Shown piece after piece: positions 1 through 5,817 of a DNA stretch of 5,817 nt. Origin of the DNA: Armatimonadota bacterium (lineage in GTDB: Bacteria > Armatimonadota > Zipacnadia > Zipacnadales > UBA11051); the NCBI GenBank assembly GCA_003542955.1, contig DPJP01000157.1, positions 16,439-22,255 on the forward strand. Direction: 5' to 3'. The translations under genes were made by a program, and so were the position numbers. The notes under the pieces are model-generated. The model was not told the DNA's origin and ran no database searches. It saw only the letters and a program-made list of their open reading frames with translations. Position 1 is the stretch's first letter. The number at the start of each line of letters is the position of its first letter.

Positions 1-539
<539 letters not shown>

Positions 540-546
540 GTAGACG

Positions 547-1383
547 ATGTTCGGCCGGGACAGATCGCCGCTGCCGGGCCTCCGGTGGCCGCTGATCCTG
601 CTCATCGTCGCGGTGGGGCTGACGTCCTGGCAGCACCGCGCGCACCGGATCGGCCGGGAGAGCCCGCCCGAGCGGGTCGGCAAGGCCGTCGTCTGGCCCC
701 TGCAGGCCGTCTTCACACGGGCATTCAACTGGAGCCATGATATCGCTGTCTCGATATCCGGCGCGCGGGTGCTGGCGCAGCGTGTTCGCGAGCTCGAGGA
801 CCGGGTAGCCGAACTCGAGACCGAGAAGCTGATGCTGCACGAGTACTACCTCGAGAACAAGGACCTCAAGGACAAGCTGGGCGAGCTCATCCAGGGCCGC
901 GAGAAGGGCATGGCCGCCAGGGTGATCGGGGAATCGAGCAGCGCGGGCGGGCCGATCATCACAATCGAGACAACCGCCGGGGGCACACTGGCGGTGGGCG
1001 ATACGGTCAAGACGCAGCAGGGACTGCTCGGGCGGGTGGTGTTCGCGCGCGGCAGGCGCGGAGACGTCATGCTGCTGACTCACCGCGATCATGCGGTTGC
1101 AGCGGTGATACAGCGTTCACCCCGCGAGCGGGGCATGGTCTACCCTATGAGCCGCGGCGTCGGTGGAGAGCACCTGCTGAAGATGGAGAAGCTGCGCGGC
1201 GCCGATGTGCGCGAGGGCGACGTCGTGTTGACCTCGGACCTGAGCGATATCTACCCGCCGGGAGTGCGCATCGGGACGGTCATCCAGGTGGAGACGGCTC
1301 CCGCCAGCAAGCGCGCCTTCAGAGCGCTCATCCGGCCGGCCGCCGACTTCGAGAACATCAGGTATGTCTGGGTAGTCCGGTAA
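547..1383 (+). CDS. mreC: Rod shape-determining protein MreC
   Basis: Bitopic inner-membrane protein that links MreB filaments to the periplasmic elongation machinery (PBP2/RodA). At 278 residues it is of usual length. A short basic N-terminus is followed by one membrane segment at about residues 14-28. A coiled coil at about 74-114 shows leucine/valine heptads (L83, V87, L90, L97, L107, L111, L114). A two-lobed beta-rich periplasmic domain fills about 120-278, with family segments such as GDTVKTQQGLLGRV, VIQRSPRERGMV and the C-terminal YPPGVRIGTV. ATG 547 is the first possible start, since an in-frame TAG lies at 541-543. A good ribosome site, GAGGTGAG (533-540), sits 6 bases upstream. It is part of mreBCD, with 7 bases to mreB and 37 to mreD. 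Nothing is missing or truncated. Confidence 0.95.
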   Translation: MFGRDRSPLPGLRWPLILLIVAVGLTSWQHRAHRIGRESPPERVGKAVVWPLQAVFTRAFNWSHDIAVSISGARVLAQRVRELEDRVAELETEKLMLHEYYLENKDLKDKLGELIQGREKGMAARVIGESSSAGGPIITIETTAGGTLAVGDTVKTQQGLLGRVVFARGRRGDVMLLTHRDHAVAAVIQRSPRERGMVYPMSRGVGGEHLLKMEKLRGADVREGDVVLTSDLSDIYPPGVRIGTVIQVETAPASKRAFRALIRPAADFENIRYVWVVR

Positions 1384-1390
1384 CCGAGGG

Positions 1391-1407
1391 AGCCGGGTAC
1401 TCCGGCT
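1391..1407 (+). promoter_or_regulatory. Short GC-rich hairpin between mreC and mreD, next to the mreD ribosome site
   Basis: AGCCGG (1391-1396) and CCGGCT (1402-1407) form a perfect 6-bp stem with a 5-base loop, extendable by one G-U pair. The stem ends directly against the GGGAG ribosome site of mreD. There is no run of T after it, so it is not an intrinsic terminator. It could modulate initiation or mRNA processing, but that is inference. A stem of this size can also arise by chance in GC-rich DNA. Confidence 0.35.
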
Positions 1408-1412
1408 GGGAG
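1408..1412 (+). promoter_or_regulatory. Ribosome binding site supporting the TTG start of mreD
   Basis: GGGAG lies 8 bases before TTG 1421, the normal spacing. The mreD frame is open upstream back into the mreC tail, so this site is what selects TTG 1421. The only other near candidate in frame is CTG at 1406, which has no comparable site and would add a non-hydrophobic leader. Confidence 0.6.
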
Positions 1413-1420
1413 CGAGCCGA

Positions 1421-1906
1421 TTGTACTACATCATCAGCCTGCTGCTTCTGGTGGCGTGTGTTGCGCTGCAGTACGCGCTGCCGCCATGGCTGCAATTCGG
1501 AGGCGTCGCGCCGGAGTTGACACTGGTTGCCGTCGTCAGCATCGGCCTGCTCAGAGGGTCGGTGCACGGGAGTGTTGCGGGCTTCGTCGGGGCGTTTCTC
1601 TCGGCCTCGACGGGCGCTCAGCCGATGGGGACATTCTTCATCACGCATGTCGGCGCGGGCTTCGCGGCGGGCCTGCTTGCCGGACGCCTTTTCTCGACCC
1701 GCATTACCGTCGCGGCCCTGGCGGCGCTGGTCGCGGTGATCGCTCATTCGCTGATAGGGCTCATCCTCGCGCCGCCGGCCGAGCCGCAGCCCTGGCTGCA
1801 CGCGGTGTTCAGCAAGGCCCTCTGGACCGCCGTCTGGTCGCTGCTGTTGTACCTGCCATTCAGAGCCGTCGCCCATGCCTTTGAGGACGATGCTCACGAG
1901 TACTGA
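1421..1906 (+). CDS. mreD: Rod shape-determining protein MreD
   Basis: Small polytopic inner-membrane partner of MreC in the elongation complex. The 161 residues match the family's usual 150-180. MreD diverges strongly in sequence, so the call rests on position after mreC, size and topology. Hydrophobic segments lie at about residues 4-20, 29-44, 48-62, 70-88, 95-116 and 128-147, giving five to six membrane spans. The segment PELTLVAVVSIGLLRGSVHG resembles the MreD pattern of a P-x-hydrophobic stretch followed by a small-residue loop. The start is a rare TTG, chosen for its GGGAG ribosome site and because the first membrane segment begins immediately after it. With weak initiation and a hairpin beside the ribosome site, MreD may be made at lower level than MreC (inference). 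No elongation genes such as pbp2 or rodA follow, which is unlike the common mre operon. Confidence 0.9.
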   Translation: MYYIISLLLLVACVALQYALPPWLQFGGVAPELTLVAVVSIGLLRGSVHGSVAGFVGAFLSASTGAQPMGTFFITHVGAGFAAGLLAGRLFSTRITVAALAALVAVIAHSLIGLILAPPAEPQPWLHAVFSKALWTAVWSLLLYLPFRAVAHAFEDDAHEY

Positions 1907-1982
1907 CCCCGGCGCACAGCCGAGCACGCACCCCCTCACCGGCGTTCGCAGCCGTACGGGGCCGCATTGGAGATGACAGCAG
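1907..1982 (+). other. mreD-kdsB spacer with small inverted repeats; no clear promoter or terminator
   Basis: This 76-base stretch is the longest gap in the window and separates the mre genes from the kds genes. It holds two CGGC/GCCG mini-stems (1910-1922 and 1940-1954) lying in an imperfect direct repeat, and the 8-base palindrome CCGTACGG (1952-1959). None is followed by a T run, and I see no convincing -35/-10 pair. Its 3' end carries GGAG (1969-1972), the likely ribosome site of kdsB, 10 bases before ATG. A transcription start for the kds genes could lie here or within mreD, but the sequence alone does not show it. Confidence 0.4.
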
Positions 1983-2759
1983 ATGCGAGTGGGCGGCATC
2001 ATCCCCGCGCGCTATCACTCGACCAGACTCGACGGAAAGGTGCTCGCCGACATTGCCGGCAAGCCCATGGTCCAATGGGTCTACGAGCGTGCCTGCAGCG
2101 CGCGGGCACTCTCTGAGGTGACGGTGGCCACCGACGACGCGCGTGTCGCGGAGGCAGTTGCGGGCTTCGGCGGCAATGTCAGGATGACCAGGGCCGATCA
2201 CAAGTCGGGCACCGACCGTATCGCGGAGGTGGCGCGAGAGGCCGGCTATGATGTCATCGTCAACATCCAGGGCGATGAGCCGATGATCGACCCAGCCGCT
2301 ATCGACGCGGCCGTGGCGCCCTTCGCCGATGATCCGTCGTTGCGGATGGGGACGATAGCGACGCGCATTACCGATGAGGGCGAACACCTCGACCCGGCGG
2401 CGGTCAAGGTCGTCCGGGACCTGCAGGGCTTCGCGCTCTACTTCTCGCGCGCGCCGATACCGTACTTCAGGGTCGATGCGGGGACGTTGGCGCCGGGGGC
2501 GCCGCGAATGCACCCGTGCGGGCTGTGGCCGCTCAAGCACATCGGCCTGTATGTCTACACGGCCGAGACGCTGCTGTGGTTCGCGGGTCTCAAGCCGACG
2601 CTGCTGGAGCAGACGGAGGGTCTCGAACAGCTTCGAGCACTCGAAAATGGGTGCCGCATCAAGGTCGTCGAGGTCGAGTACTCACCAATCGGGGTGGATA
2701 CGCCCGAGGACCTGCAGAGAGTGCGGAGGATGATGGAGGAGGGTCTGGGGAGTGAGTGA
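1983..2759 (+). CDS. kdsB: 3-deoxy-manno-octulosonate cytidylyltransferase (CMP-Kdo synthetase)
   Basis: Cytosolic enzyme that couples Kdo to CTP, giving CMP-Kdo and diphosphate, the activated donor for lipid A Kdo transfer. At 258 residues it is slightly longer than the usual 245-255. Family motifs appear in order: the nucleotide-binding IIPARYHSTRL-DGK (6-19), GKPM (26-29), MTRADHKSGTDR (68-79), VNIQGDEPM (93-101, with Q96 and D98 at the metal/substrate site), YFSRAPIPY (153-161), KHIGLY (185-190), LEQLRALENG (214-223) and GVDTPEDL (237-244). The STRLDGKVL segment departs mildly from the usual STRLPGKPL. The loop between residues 162 and 184 seems several residues longer than in E. coli KdsB, judged from memory of that sequence. 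ATG 1983 is the first possible start because an in-frame TGA lies at 1974-1976. The gene's end overlaps kdsA by 8 bases, indicating co-translation. Confidence 0.97.
   Translation: MRVGGIIPARYHSTRLDGKVLADIAGKPMVQWVYERACSARALSEVTVATDDARVAEAVAGFGGNVRMTRADHKSGTDRIAEVAREAGYDVIVNIQGDEPMIDPAAIDAAVAPFADDPSLRMGTIATRITDEGEHLDPAAVKVVRDLQGFALYFSRAPIPYFRVDAGTLAPGAPRMHPCGLWPLKHIGLYVYTAETLLWFAGLKPTLLEQTEGLEQLRALENGCRIKVVEVEYSPIGVDTPEDLQRVRRMMEEGLGSE
2735..2743 (+). promoter_or_regulatory. Strong ribosome binding site for kdsA inside the kdsB tail
   Basis: GGAGGAGGG ends 8 bases before GTG 2752 and is the strongest Shine-Dalgarno match in the window. It selects GTG 2752 over the in-frame GTG at 2764 and makes kdsA translation largely independent of the weaker start codon. 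It lies wholly within kdsB coding sequence, so ribosomes finishing kdsB pass over it. Confidence 0.75.
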
Positions 2760-3594
2760 GACAGTGCAGCAGATCAAGGTTGGGGATGCGCTGATCGGTG
2801 GTCCGCGGCTGGCCTTGATTGCCGGGCCGTGCCTGGTCGAGGACGAGGAGAGCACTTACTCGATGGCAAGCCGCCTGAGCGAGACGTGCCACGCGCTTGA
2901 TGTGCCATTCATATTCAAGGCCTCCTATGACAAGGCCAACAGGACCGCGGTGACATCGGCGCGGGGGCCGGGCTGGCAGAAGGGCCTCCAGATCGTTGCC
3001 CGTGTCGGGCGGCGGGCGGGTGTCCCCGTGCTGTCGGACGTGCACGAGGTCGCCCAGATCGGCGTCGCGGCCGAGGTCCTCGACATGTTGCAGATACCTG
3101 CCTTCCTCTGCCGCCAGACGGACCTGCTCGTCGCGGCCGGGGAGACGGGCAGGCCGATCAACATCAAGAAGGGCCAGTTCATGGCGCCTGACGATATGGA
3201 ACACTCGGTGGCCAAGGTCACCTCGACGGGCAATCGCAATGTCTCGGTGACTGAGCGGGGCAGCTCGTTCGGCTACCACAACCTGGTTGTGGACATGCGG
3301 GGGTTGCAGATCATGCGGGGCTTCGGGTATCCGGTGATCTTCGACGCCACGCACAGTGTACAGCTCCCGGGTGGCGCCGGGGGCGCATCCGGCGGTCAGC
3401 GGGATCTGGCTCCCGCGCTTGCCAGGGCCGCCGTCGCCGTCGGCATCGACGCGCTTTTCATCGAGGTCCACCCCGACCCCGACAACGCCCCATGCGATGG
3501 ACCTAACATGCTGCCGATCGACGAGGTCGGCCCGCTGCTGACGACGCTGATCGCCATCCGCGAAGCAGTTCGCGAAACCGCGCAGGGGGGATAG
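2752..3594 (+). CDS. kdsA: 3-deoxy-8-phosphooctulonate synthase (Kdo-8-phosphate synthase), metal-dependent class
   Basis: Cytosolic TIM-barrel enzyme condensing phosphoenolpyruvate with D-arabinose-5-phosphate to Kdo-8-phosphate. The 280 residues are the usual length. Visible motifs are IAGPC (23-27), FKASYDKANR (55-64), IPAFLCRQTDLL (115-126), NIKKGQF (137-143), TERGSSFGYHNLVVD (167-181), DATHSVQLPGG (198-208) and IEVHPDPDNAPCDGPN (237-252). The Cys of IAGPC marks the metal-dependent class; the metal-independent E. coli type has Asn there. C27, H201, E238 and D249 match the Aquifex aeolicus metal ligands C11, H185, E222 and D233 with a constant offset of 16. The usual KANRSS is KANRTA here. 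The start is GTG, supported by a strong ribosome site. The gene overlaps kdsB by 8 bases. Its TAG stop is in the same frame as kdsD, 9 bases ahead. DAHP synthase, a fold relative, is excluded by KANR and the GYHNLVVD segment. Confidence 0.97.
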   Translation: MSETVQQIKVGDALIGGPRLALIAGPCLVEDEESTYSMASRLSETCHALDVPFIFKASYDKANRTAVTSARGPGWQKGLQIVARVGRRAGVPVLSDVHEVAQIGVAAEVLDMLQIPAFLCRQTDLLVAAGETGRPINIKKGQFMAPDDMEHSVAKVTSTGNRNVSVTERGSSFGYHNLVVDMRGLQIMRGFGYPVIFDATHSVQLPGGAGGASGGQRDLAPALARAAVAVGIDALFIEVHPDPDNAPCDGPNMLPIDEVGPLLTTLIAIREAVRETAQGG

Positions 3595-3603
3595 TACCAG
3601 CCC

Positions 3604-4587
3604 ATGGACACATCCGAGATACTCAATCAGGCGAGAACGACAATCGCGATCGAGACCGACGCCATCAGCCGCGCCGCGGACCGACTGGGTGAGGATTTCA
3701 TCCGCGCCTGCCGTATGATCCTCGAGAGCCCTGGACGCACCGTGCTGTGCGGCATCGGCAAGTCTGGAGCCGTGGCCCGCAAACTCGCGGGGACCTTCGC
3801 AAGCACCGGCACTCCGGCGTTCTTCCTCCACCCGGCCGAGGCGATTCACGGGGACCTCGGCATGGTGTGCGATGCCGACATTGTGATCATGCTCTCCAAC
3901 AGCGGCGAGACCGATGAACTGGTGCGCATCCTTCCGGCACTGCGCAGGCGCGGGGTCAGGATCATCGCCGTGTGCGGGGAGCACAGCTCGACGCTGGCGC
4001 AGGAGGCCGAGGCGATCATCGACTCGGCCATCGAGTGCGAGGCCTGTCCGCTGGGCCTTGCGCCGACGGCCTCGACCGCCACGATGATGGCGCTCGGCGA
4101 CGCGCTCGCGATGGCGGTCATGCACATGCGCGGCTTCTCCGTCGAAGACTTTGCCGCCTCGCACCCCGGCGGCGCTCTCGGCCGTCGGCTGCTCTCGCGG
4201 GTATCCGACGCCATGCATGCCGGGCAGGAGACGCCCAGGGTCGCACCCTCGACGACGGTGTTGCAGTGCCTGCTCACCATGAGTCACGCATCGGTGCGGG
4301 GCGTCGTAGTTGTGGTCGACGAGGCCGGGCGCATGCAGGGGCTGTTCACCGACGGCGACCTCCGCCGGCTGATGCAGAGCGGCGAAAACCGCGACGAGTT
4401 GATGGACCGCCCGGTCTCCGAGGTGATGACCGCCAATCCGGTGTCAGTCAGGCCGGAGACGCTGGCCACCGAGGCGTTGCGGATCATGGAGACGCGGGAG
4501 ATCGACAACCTGCCGGTCGTCGATGGCGATGGCATCGTGGCGGGAGTGGTTGACATCCAGGACCTGATGAAGCTCCGGGTTCTCTGA
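3604..4587 (+). CDS. kdsD: Arabinose-5-phosphate isomerase (KdsD/KpsF family, SIS domain plus two CBS domains)
   Basis: Interconverts D-ribulose-5-phosphate and D-arabinose-5-phosphate, the committed precursor of Kdo. At 327 residues it is full length (family about 320-330). The N-terminal SIS domain (about 35-170) has GIGKSG (50-55), TFASTGTP (64-71), HGDLGM (82-87), SNSGETDE (98-105) and EACPLGLAPT (146-155), followed by SHPGGALGR (186-194). The residues matching the E. coli catalytic set K59, E111, E152 and H193 are K53, E105, E146 and H187, all at a constant offset of 6. Two CBS domains follow at about 200-257 (with FTDGDLRRL) and 270-326. ATG 3604 is the first start after the in-frame TAG ending kdsA. 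Its ribosome site is weak: a G-run (3585-3590) lies 13 bases upstream, so reinitiation after kdsA is likely. The symbol kpsF is used for capsule-locus paralogues; the kdsA/kdsB context favours kdsD. Confidence 0.95.
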   Translation: MDTSEILNQARTTIAIETDAISRAADRLGEDFIRACRMILESPGRTVLCGIGKSGAVARKLAGTFASTGTPAFFLHPAEAIHGDLGMVCDADIVIMLSNSGETDELVRILPALRRRGVRIIAVCGEHSSTLAQEAEAIIDSAIECEACPLGLAPTASTATMMALGDALAMAVMHMRGFSVEDFAASHPGGALGRRLLSRVSDAMHAGQETPRVAPSTTVLQCLLTMSHASVRGVVVVVDEAGRMQGLFTDGDLRRLMQSGENRDELMDRPVSEVMTANPVSVRPETLATEALRIMETREIDNLPVVDGDGIVAGVVDIQDLMKLRVL

Positions 4588-4593
4588 GTGCGC

Positions 4594-4598
4594 GGGAG
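4594..4598 (+). promoter_or_regulatory. Ribosome binding site favouring ATG 4603 for the metallophosphoesterase
   Basis: GGGAG lies 4 bases before ATG 4603, a short but workable spacing. The alternative in-frame GTG at 4588 directly abuts the kdsD stop, has only a weak purine stretch upstream and would add just five residues before the first beta strand of the domain. The ATG start is preferred, but the GTG is not excluded. Confidence 0.5.
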
Positions 4599-4602
4599 CG
4601 TC

Positions 4603-5325
4603 ATGGGCGAGCTTGTGGTGATCCAGACGGCCGACATGCACGGGCGGCTGACGGGGCAGTGCGCCCGGGCGCTCGCCACGCTGAAGCAGGACTATGGCGC
4701 GCTGCTGCTCGATTGCGGCGATGCGCTTGACGCGGCCAACTACCTCCCGAAGCTGAGTGCTTCGCGAGTGGCCGCGGCGATGAACGAGGCCGGGTATGAT
4801 GCCATGGCGCTGGGGAACAGGGAGTATGGCTGGCGGAGTGGAACTCTCGCCGCCAAGCTGGCCGGTCTGAGCTTTCCGGTGCTGGCCGCGAACCTGCTCG
4901 CGCCGCCCGGCCCGGCATCCCCGGTCCAGCCGTCGACGGTCATCGAGCGTGGTGGGACCCGTGTGGGCGTGTTTGGACTGGCGCCGAACATGGCCCCGGC
5001 GGGCAGCCTGGCGCAGCGGAGTTCCGACATCCGCTTTGCAGAGGCGGTCTCAGCGGCCGAGCAGGCCCTCGCGGACCTCGCCGGGCAATGCGATCTGACG
5101 ATCGGGCTCATCCACTGGGGGCGCTCGATGGCGCAACAGCGCGACCTCGTCTCCGCCCTTAGGGGCCTCGACCTCGCCCTGATGGGTCACTGGCACGTCG
5201 ACGGGGGCTCGCTGGAACAGATCGGGGAGACGACGATCAGCCGTTGCGGCTCACACGCGGCACAGGCCGCCGTGTTGCGTTTGTGCGCCGATGGCTGGAG
5301 CCAGGAGTTGGTGAGTCTGCCATGA
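4603..5325 (+). CDS. Metallophosphoesterase, UshA/5'-nucleotidase-like catalytic domain with altered active site
   Basis: The 240-residue protein consists only of a calcineurin-like phosphoesterase domain of the UshA/5'-nucleotidase N-terminal type. Dinuclear-metal motifs occur in order: TADMHGRL (D11, H13), DCGD (D40), LGNREYGW (N72), LIHWG (H171) and GHWH (H196, H198). UshA proteins have GNHEFD here, whose His and Asp form the catalytic dyad; this protein has Arg (R73, AGG at 4819-4821) and Gly (G76). All metal ligands remain, so it may bind metal and act differently, act weakly, or be non-catalytic. There is no signal peptide and no C-terminal 5'-nucleotidase domain, so it is probably cytosolic, unlike periplasmic UshA. 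It follows kdsD by 15 bases and overlaps coaX by ATGA. The substrate is unknown. Its place after kdsD, where kdsC often lies, makes Kdo-8-phosphate a candidate, by context only. LpxH is less likely because its motifs differ (GNHD). Confidence 0.85.
   Translation: MGELVVIQTADMHGRLTGQCARALATLKQDYGALLLDCGDALDAANYLPKLSASRVAAAMNEAGYDAMALGNREYGWRSGTLAAKLAGLSFPVLAANLLAPPGPASPVQPSTVIERGGTRVGVFGLAPNMAPAGSLAQRSSDIRFAEAVSAAEQALADLAGQCDLTIGLIHWGRSMAQQRDLVSALRGLDLALMGHWHVDGGSLEQIGETTISRCGSHAAQAAVLRLCADGWSQELVSLP
5310..5315 (+). promoter_or_regulatory. Ribosome binding site of coaX within the metallophosphoesterase tail
   Basis: GGTGAG lies 6 bases before ATG 5322, the same motif and spacing as the site before mreC. 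It supports ATG 5322, whose ATGA overlaps the upstream stop codon, a typical arrangement for coupled translation. Confidence 0.55.
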
Positions 5326-5817
5326 GCTTCCGCCTCTACGCGGACCTGGGCAATACGACGCTGCACTGGGCGATCCACGTGCCCGATGCCGCGTCGTGCT
5401 GGGCCGCGACCGCGCGCGTCGCCTGCGGCGAGGGCTTTGTCCGGCGGTGTGGCGCGTCAATGAGGGCGATGCTCGAGCAGGCCGGACGGCGTGCGGAGGA
5501 GTACTCCGGCGGGCTGGCCTGCAGCTCGAACCCCCGCGCCGATGGGCTGTTGCACGAGGCGGTGCGCGAATGCCTCGGGGGTCAGATTGAGATGCTGACC
5601 CATGAGACTGCTGCCGCGGTGCGCACCGGCTACCTTGACCGCACGCAGATCGGGCTTGACCGGCTTGCCAATGTCGCGGGGCTGGTCGGCCTGGCCGCGC
5701 TGCCGGCTGTGATCGCCGATGCAGGCAGTTGCATTACCGTCGACTACGTCGACGCGGAGGGTGTGCTGGTCGGCGGGGCGATTGCGCCGGGCCTGCCGGT
5801 GATGAAGGCGGGAATGG
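5322..5817 (+). CDS. coaX: Type III pantothenate kinase (CoaX), N-terminal part (3' end cut by window edge)
   Basis: Phosphorylates pantothenate with ATP in the first step of coenzyme A synthesis; cytosolic dimer of the ASKHA fold. The frame is open from ATG 5322 to the window edge, giving 165 codons of an expected 250-260. Diagnostic motifs are ADLGNTTLHW (7-16, the phosphate-binding loop of domain one), IGLDRLANVAG (110-120, the G-x-D-R motif whose Asp, D113, is the proposed catalytic base), DAGSCITVDYV (133-143, second phosphate loop) and GGAIAPGLPVM (151-161). The second loop has Ser136 where the family usually has Thr (DAGT), a mild change. CoaX is a relative of, but distinct from, ROK sugar kinases; the GxDR plus GGxIxPG pair is specific. 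It overlaps the metallophosphoesterase by 4 bases (ATGA), so it is probably the next gene in the same transcript, although CoA synthesis has no direct tie to Kdo. Confidence 0.93.
   Translation, partial: MSFRLYADLGNTTLHWAIHVPDAASCWAATARVACGEGFVRRCGASMRAMLEQAGRRAEEYSGGLACSSNPRADGLLHEAVRECLGGQIEMLTHETAAAVRTGYLDRTQIGLDRLANVAGLVGLAALPAVIADAGSCITVDYVDAEGVLVGGAIAPGLPVMKAGM

Noticed and set aside
1391..1407. mreC-mreD hairpin as an intrinsic terminator
   Set aside because: The stem is only 6 bp, no T run follows, and the next gene's ribosome site begins at its base.
1456..1884. Plus-strand frame inside mreD in another phase
   Set aside because: Arg/Ala-rich translation without hydrophobic segments or ribosome site; the mreD frame has clear membrane spans and context.
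1358..2540. Minus-strand frames spanning mreD, the spacer and the start of kdsB
   Set aside because: No motif, compositionally typical of antisense shadows, and they cross several real gene boundaries.
2659..4287. Long minus-strand open frame of 542 codons opposite kdsA and kdsD
   Set aside because: Its translation is rich in Arg, His, Gly and Asp with no recognisable domain, and it lies opposite two strongly recognised genes. Long antisense frames are expected opposite GC-rich third-position codons.
3972..4553. Plus-strand frame inside kdsD in another phase (193 codons)
   Set aside because: Arg/Gly/His-rich and low-complexity, with no domain, while the kdsD frame carries all catalytic and CBS motifs.
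4588..4602. GTG 4588 as the start of the metallophosphoesterase
   Set aside because: It is in frame and possible, but has a poor ribosome site; GGGAG before ATG 4603 and the domain's first strand favour the ATG. Not fully excluded.
4603..5325. Metallophosphoesterase as LpxH (lipid A pathway) on grounds of Kdo neighbours
   Set aside because: The TADMHGRL opening and LIHWG/GHWH layout fit the UshA/5'-nucleotidase type, and the LpxH-type GNHD motif is absent.

Overview
The window is a fragment of a bacterial chromosome carrying eight plus-strand protein genes in one tightly packed row. It runs from the end of the MreBCD cell-shape cluster into genes for Kdo synthesis (3-deoxy-D-manno-octulosonate, the inner-core sugar of lipopolysaccharide). 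It then holds a small metallophosphoesterase and the start of a type III pantothenate kinase gene. Base composition is clearly GC-rich with heavy G/C use at third codon positions. Kdo genes imply a diderm with an outer membrane, and mreBCD implies a rod-like or elongating cell. The gene order is not the usual proteobacterial one: there is no pbp2/rodA after mreD and no kdsC after kdsD. The KdsA is of the metal-dependent type. I infer a high-GC diderm, probably outside the Proteobacteria, but I cannot name the phylum from this sequence.

Layout: 1-539 is the C-terminal half of mreB (5' end cut by the window edge); 547-1383 mreC; 1421-1906 mreD, preceded by a short GC hairpin; 1907-1982 is the longest non-coding gap (76 bases), with small inverted repeats but no clear terminator or promoter; 1983-2759 kdsB; 2752-3594 kdsA, overlapping kdsB by 8 bases; 3604-4587 kdsD/kpsF; 4603-5325 a UshA-like metallophosphoesterase domain protein; 5322-5817 coaX, overlapping its neighbour by ATGA and cut by the right edge.

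How they fit together: MreB filaments with membrane proteins MreC and MreD position the elongation machinery for peptidoglycan. KdsD makes arabinose-5-phosphate from ribulose-5-phosphate, KdsA condenses it with phosphoenolpyruvate to Kdo-8-phosphate, and KdsB activates free Kdo as CMP-Kdo. The step between KdsA and KdsB, dephosphorylation of Kdo-8-phosphate, is normally done by the HAD phosphatase KdsC. No HAD gene is present here; instead a phosphoesterase of an unrelated fold follows kdsD. That protein keeps all the metal-site motifs but has Arg and Gly where the UshA/5'-nucleotidase family has its catalytic His and Asp. This is the most interesting point in the window. The rest is a conventional envelope gene cluster; I see no mobile element, CRISPR array, RNA gene or clearly novel multi-gene system.
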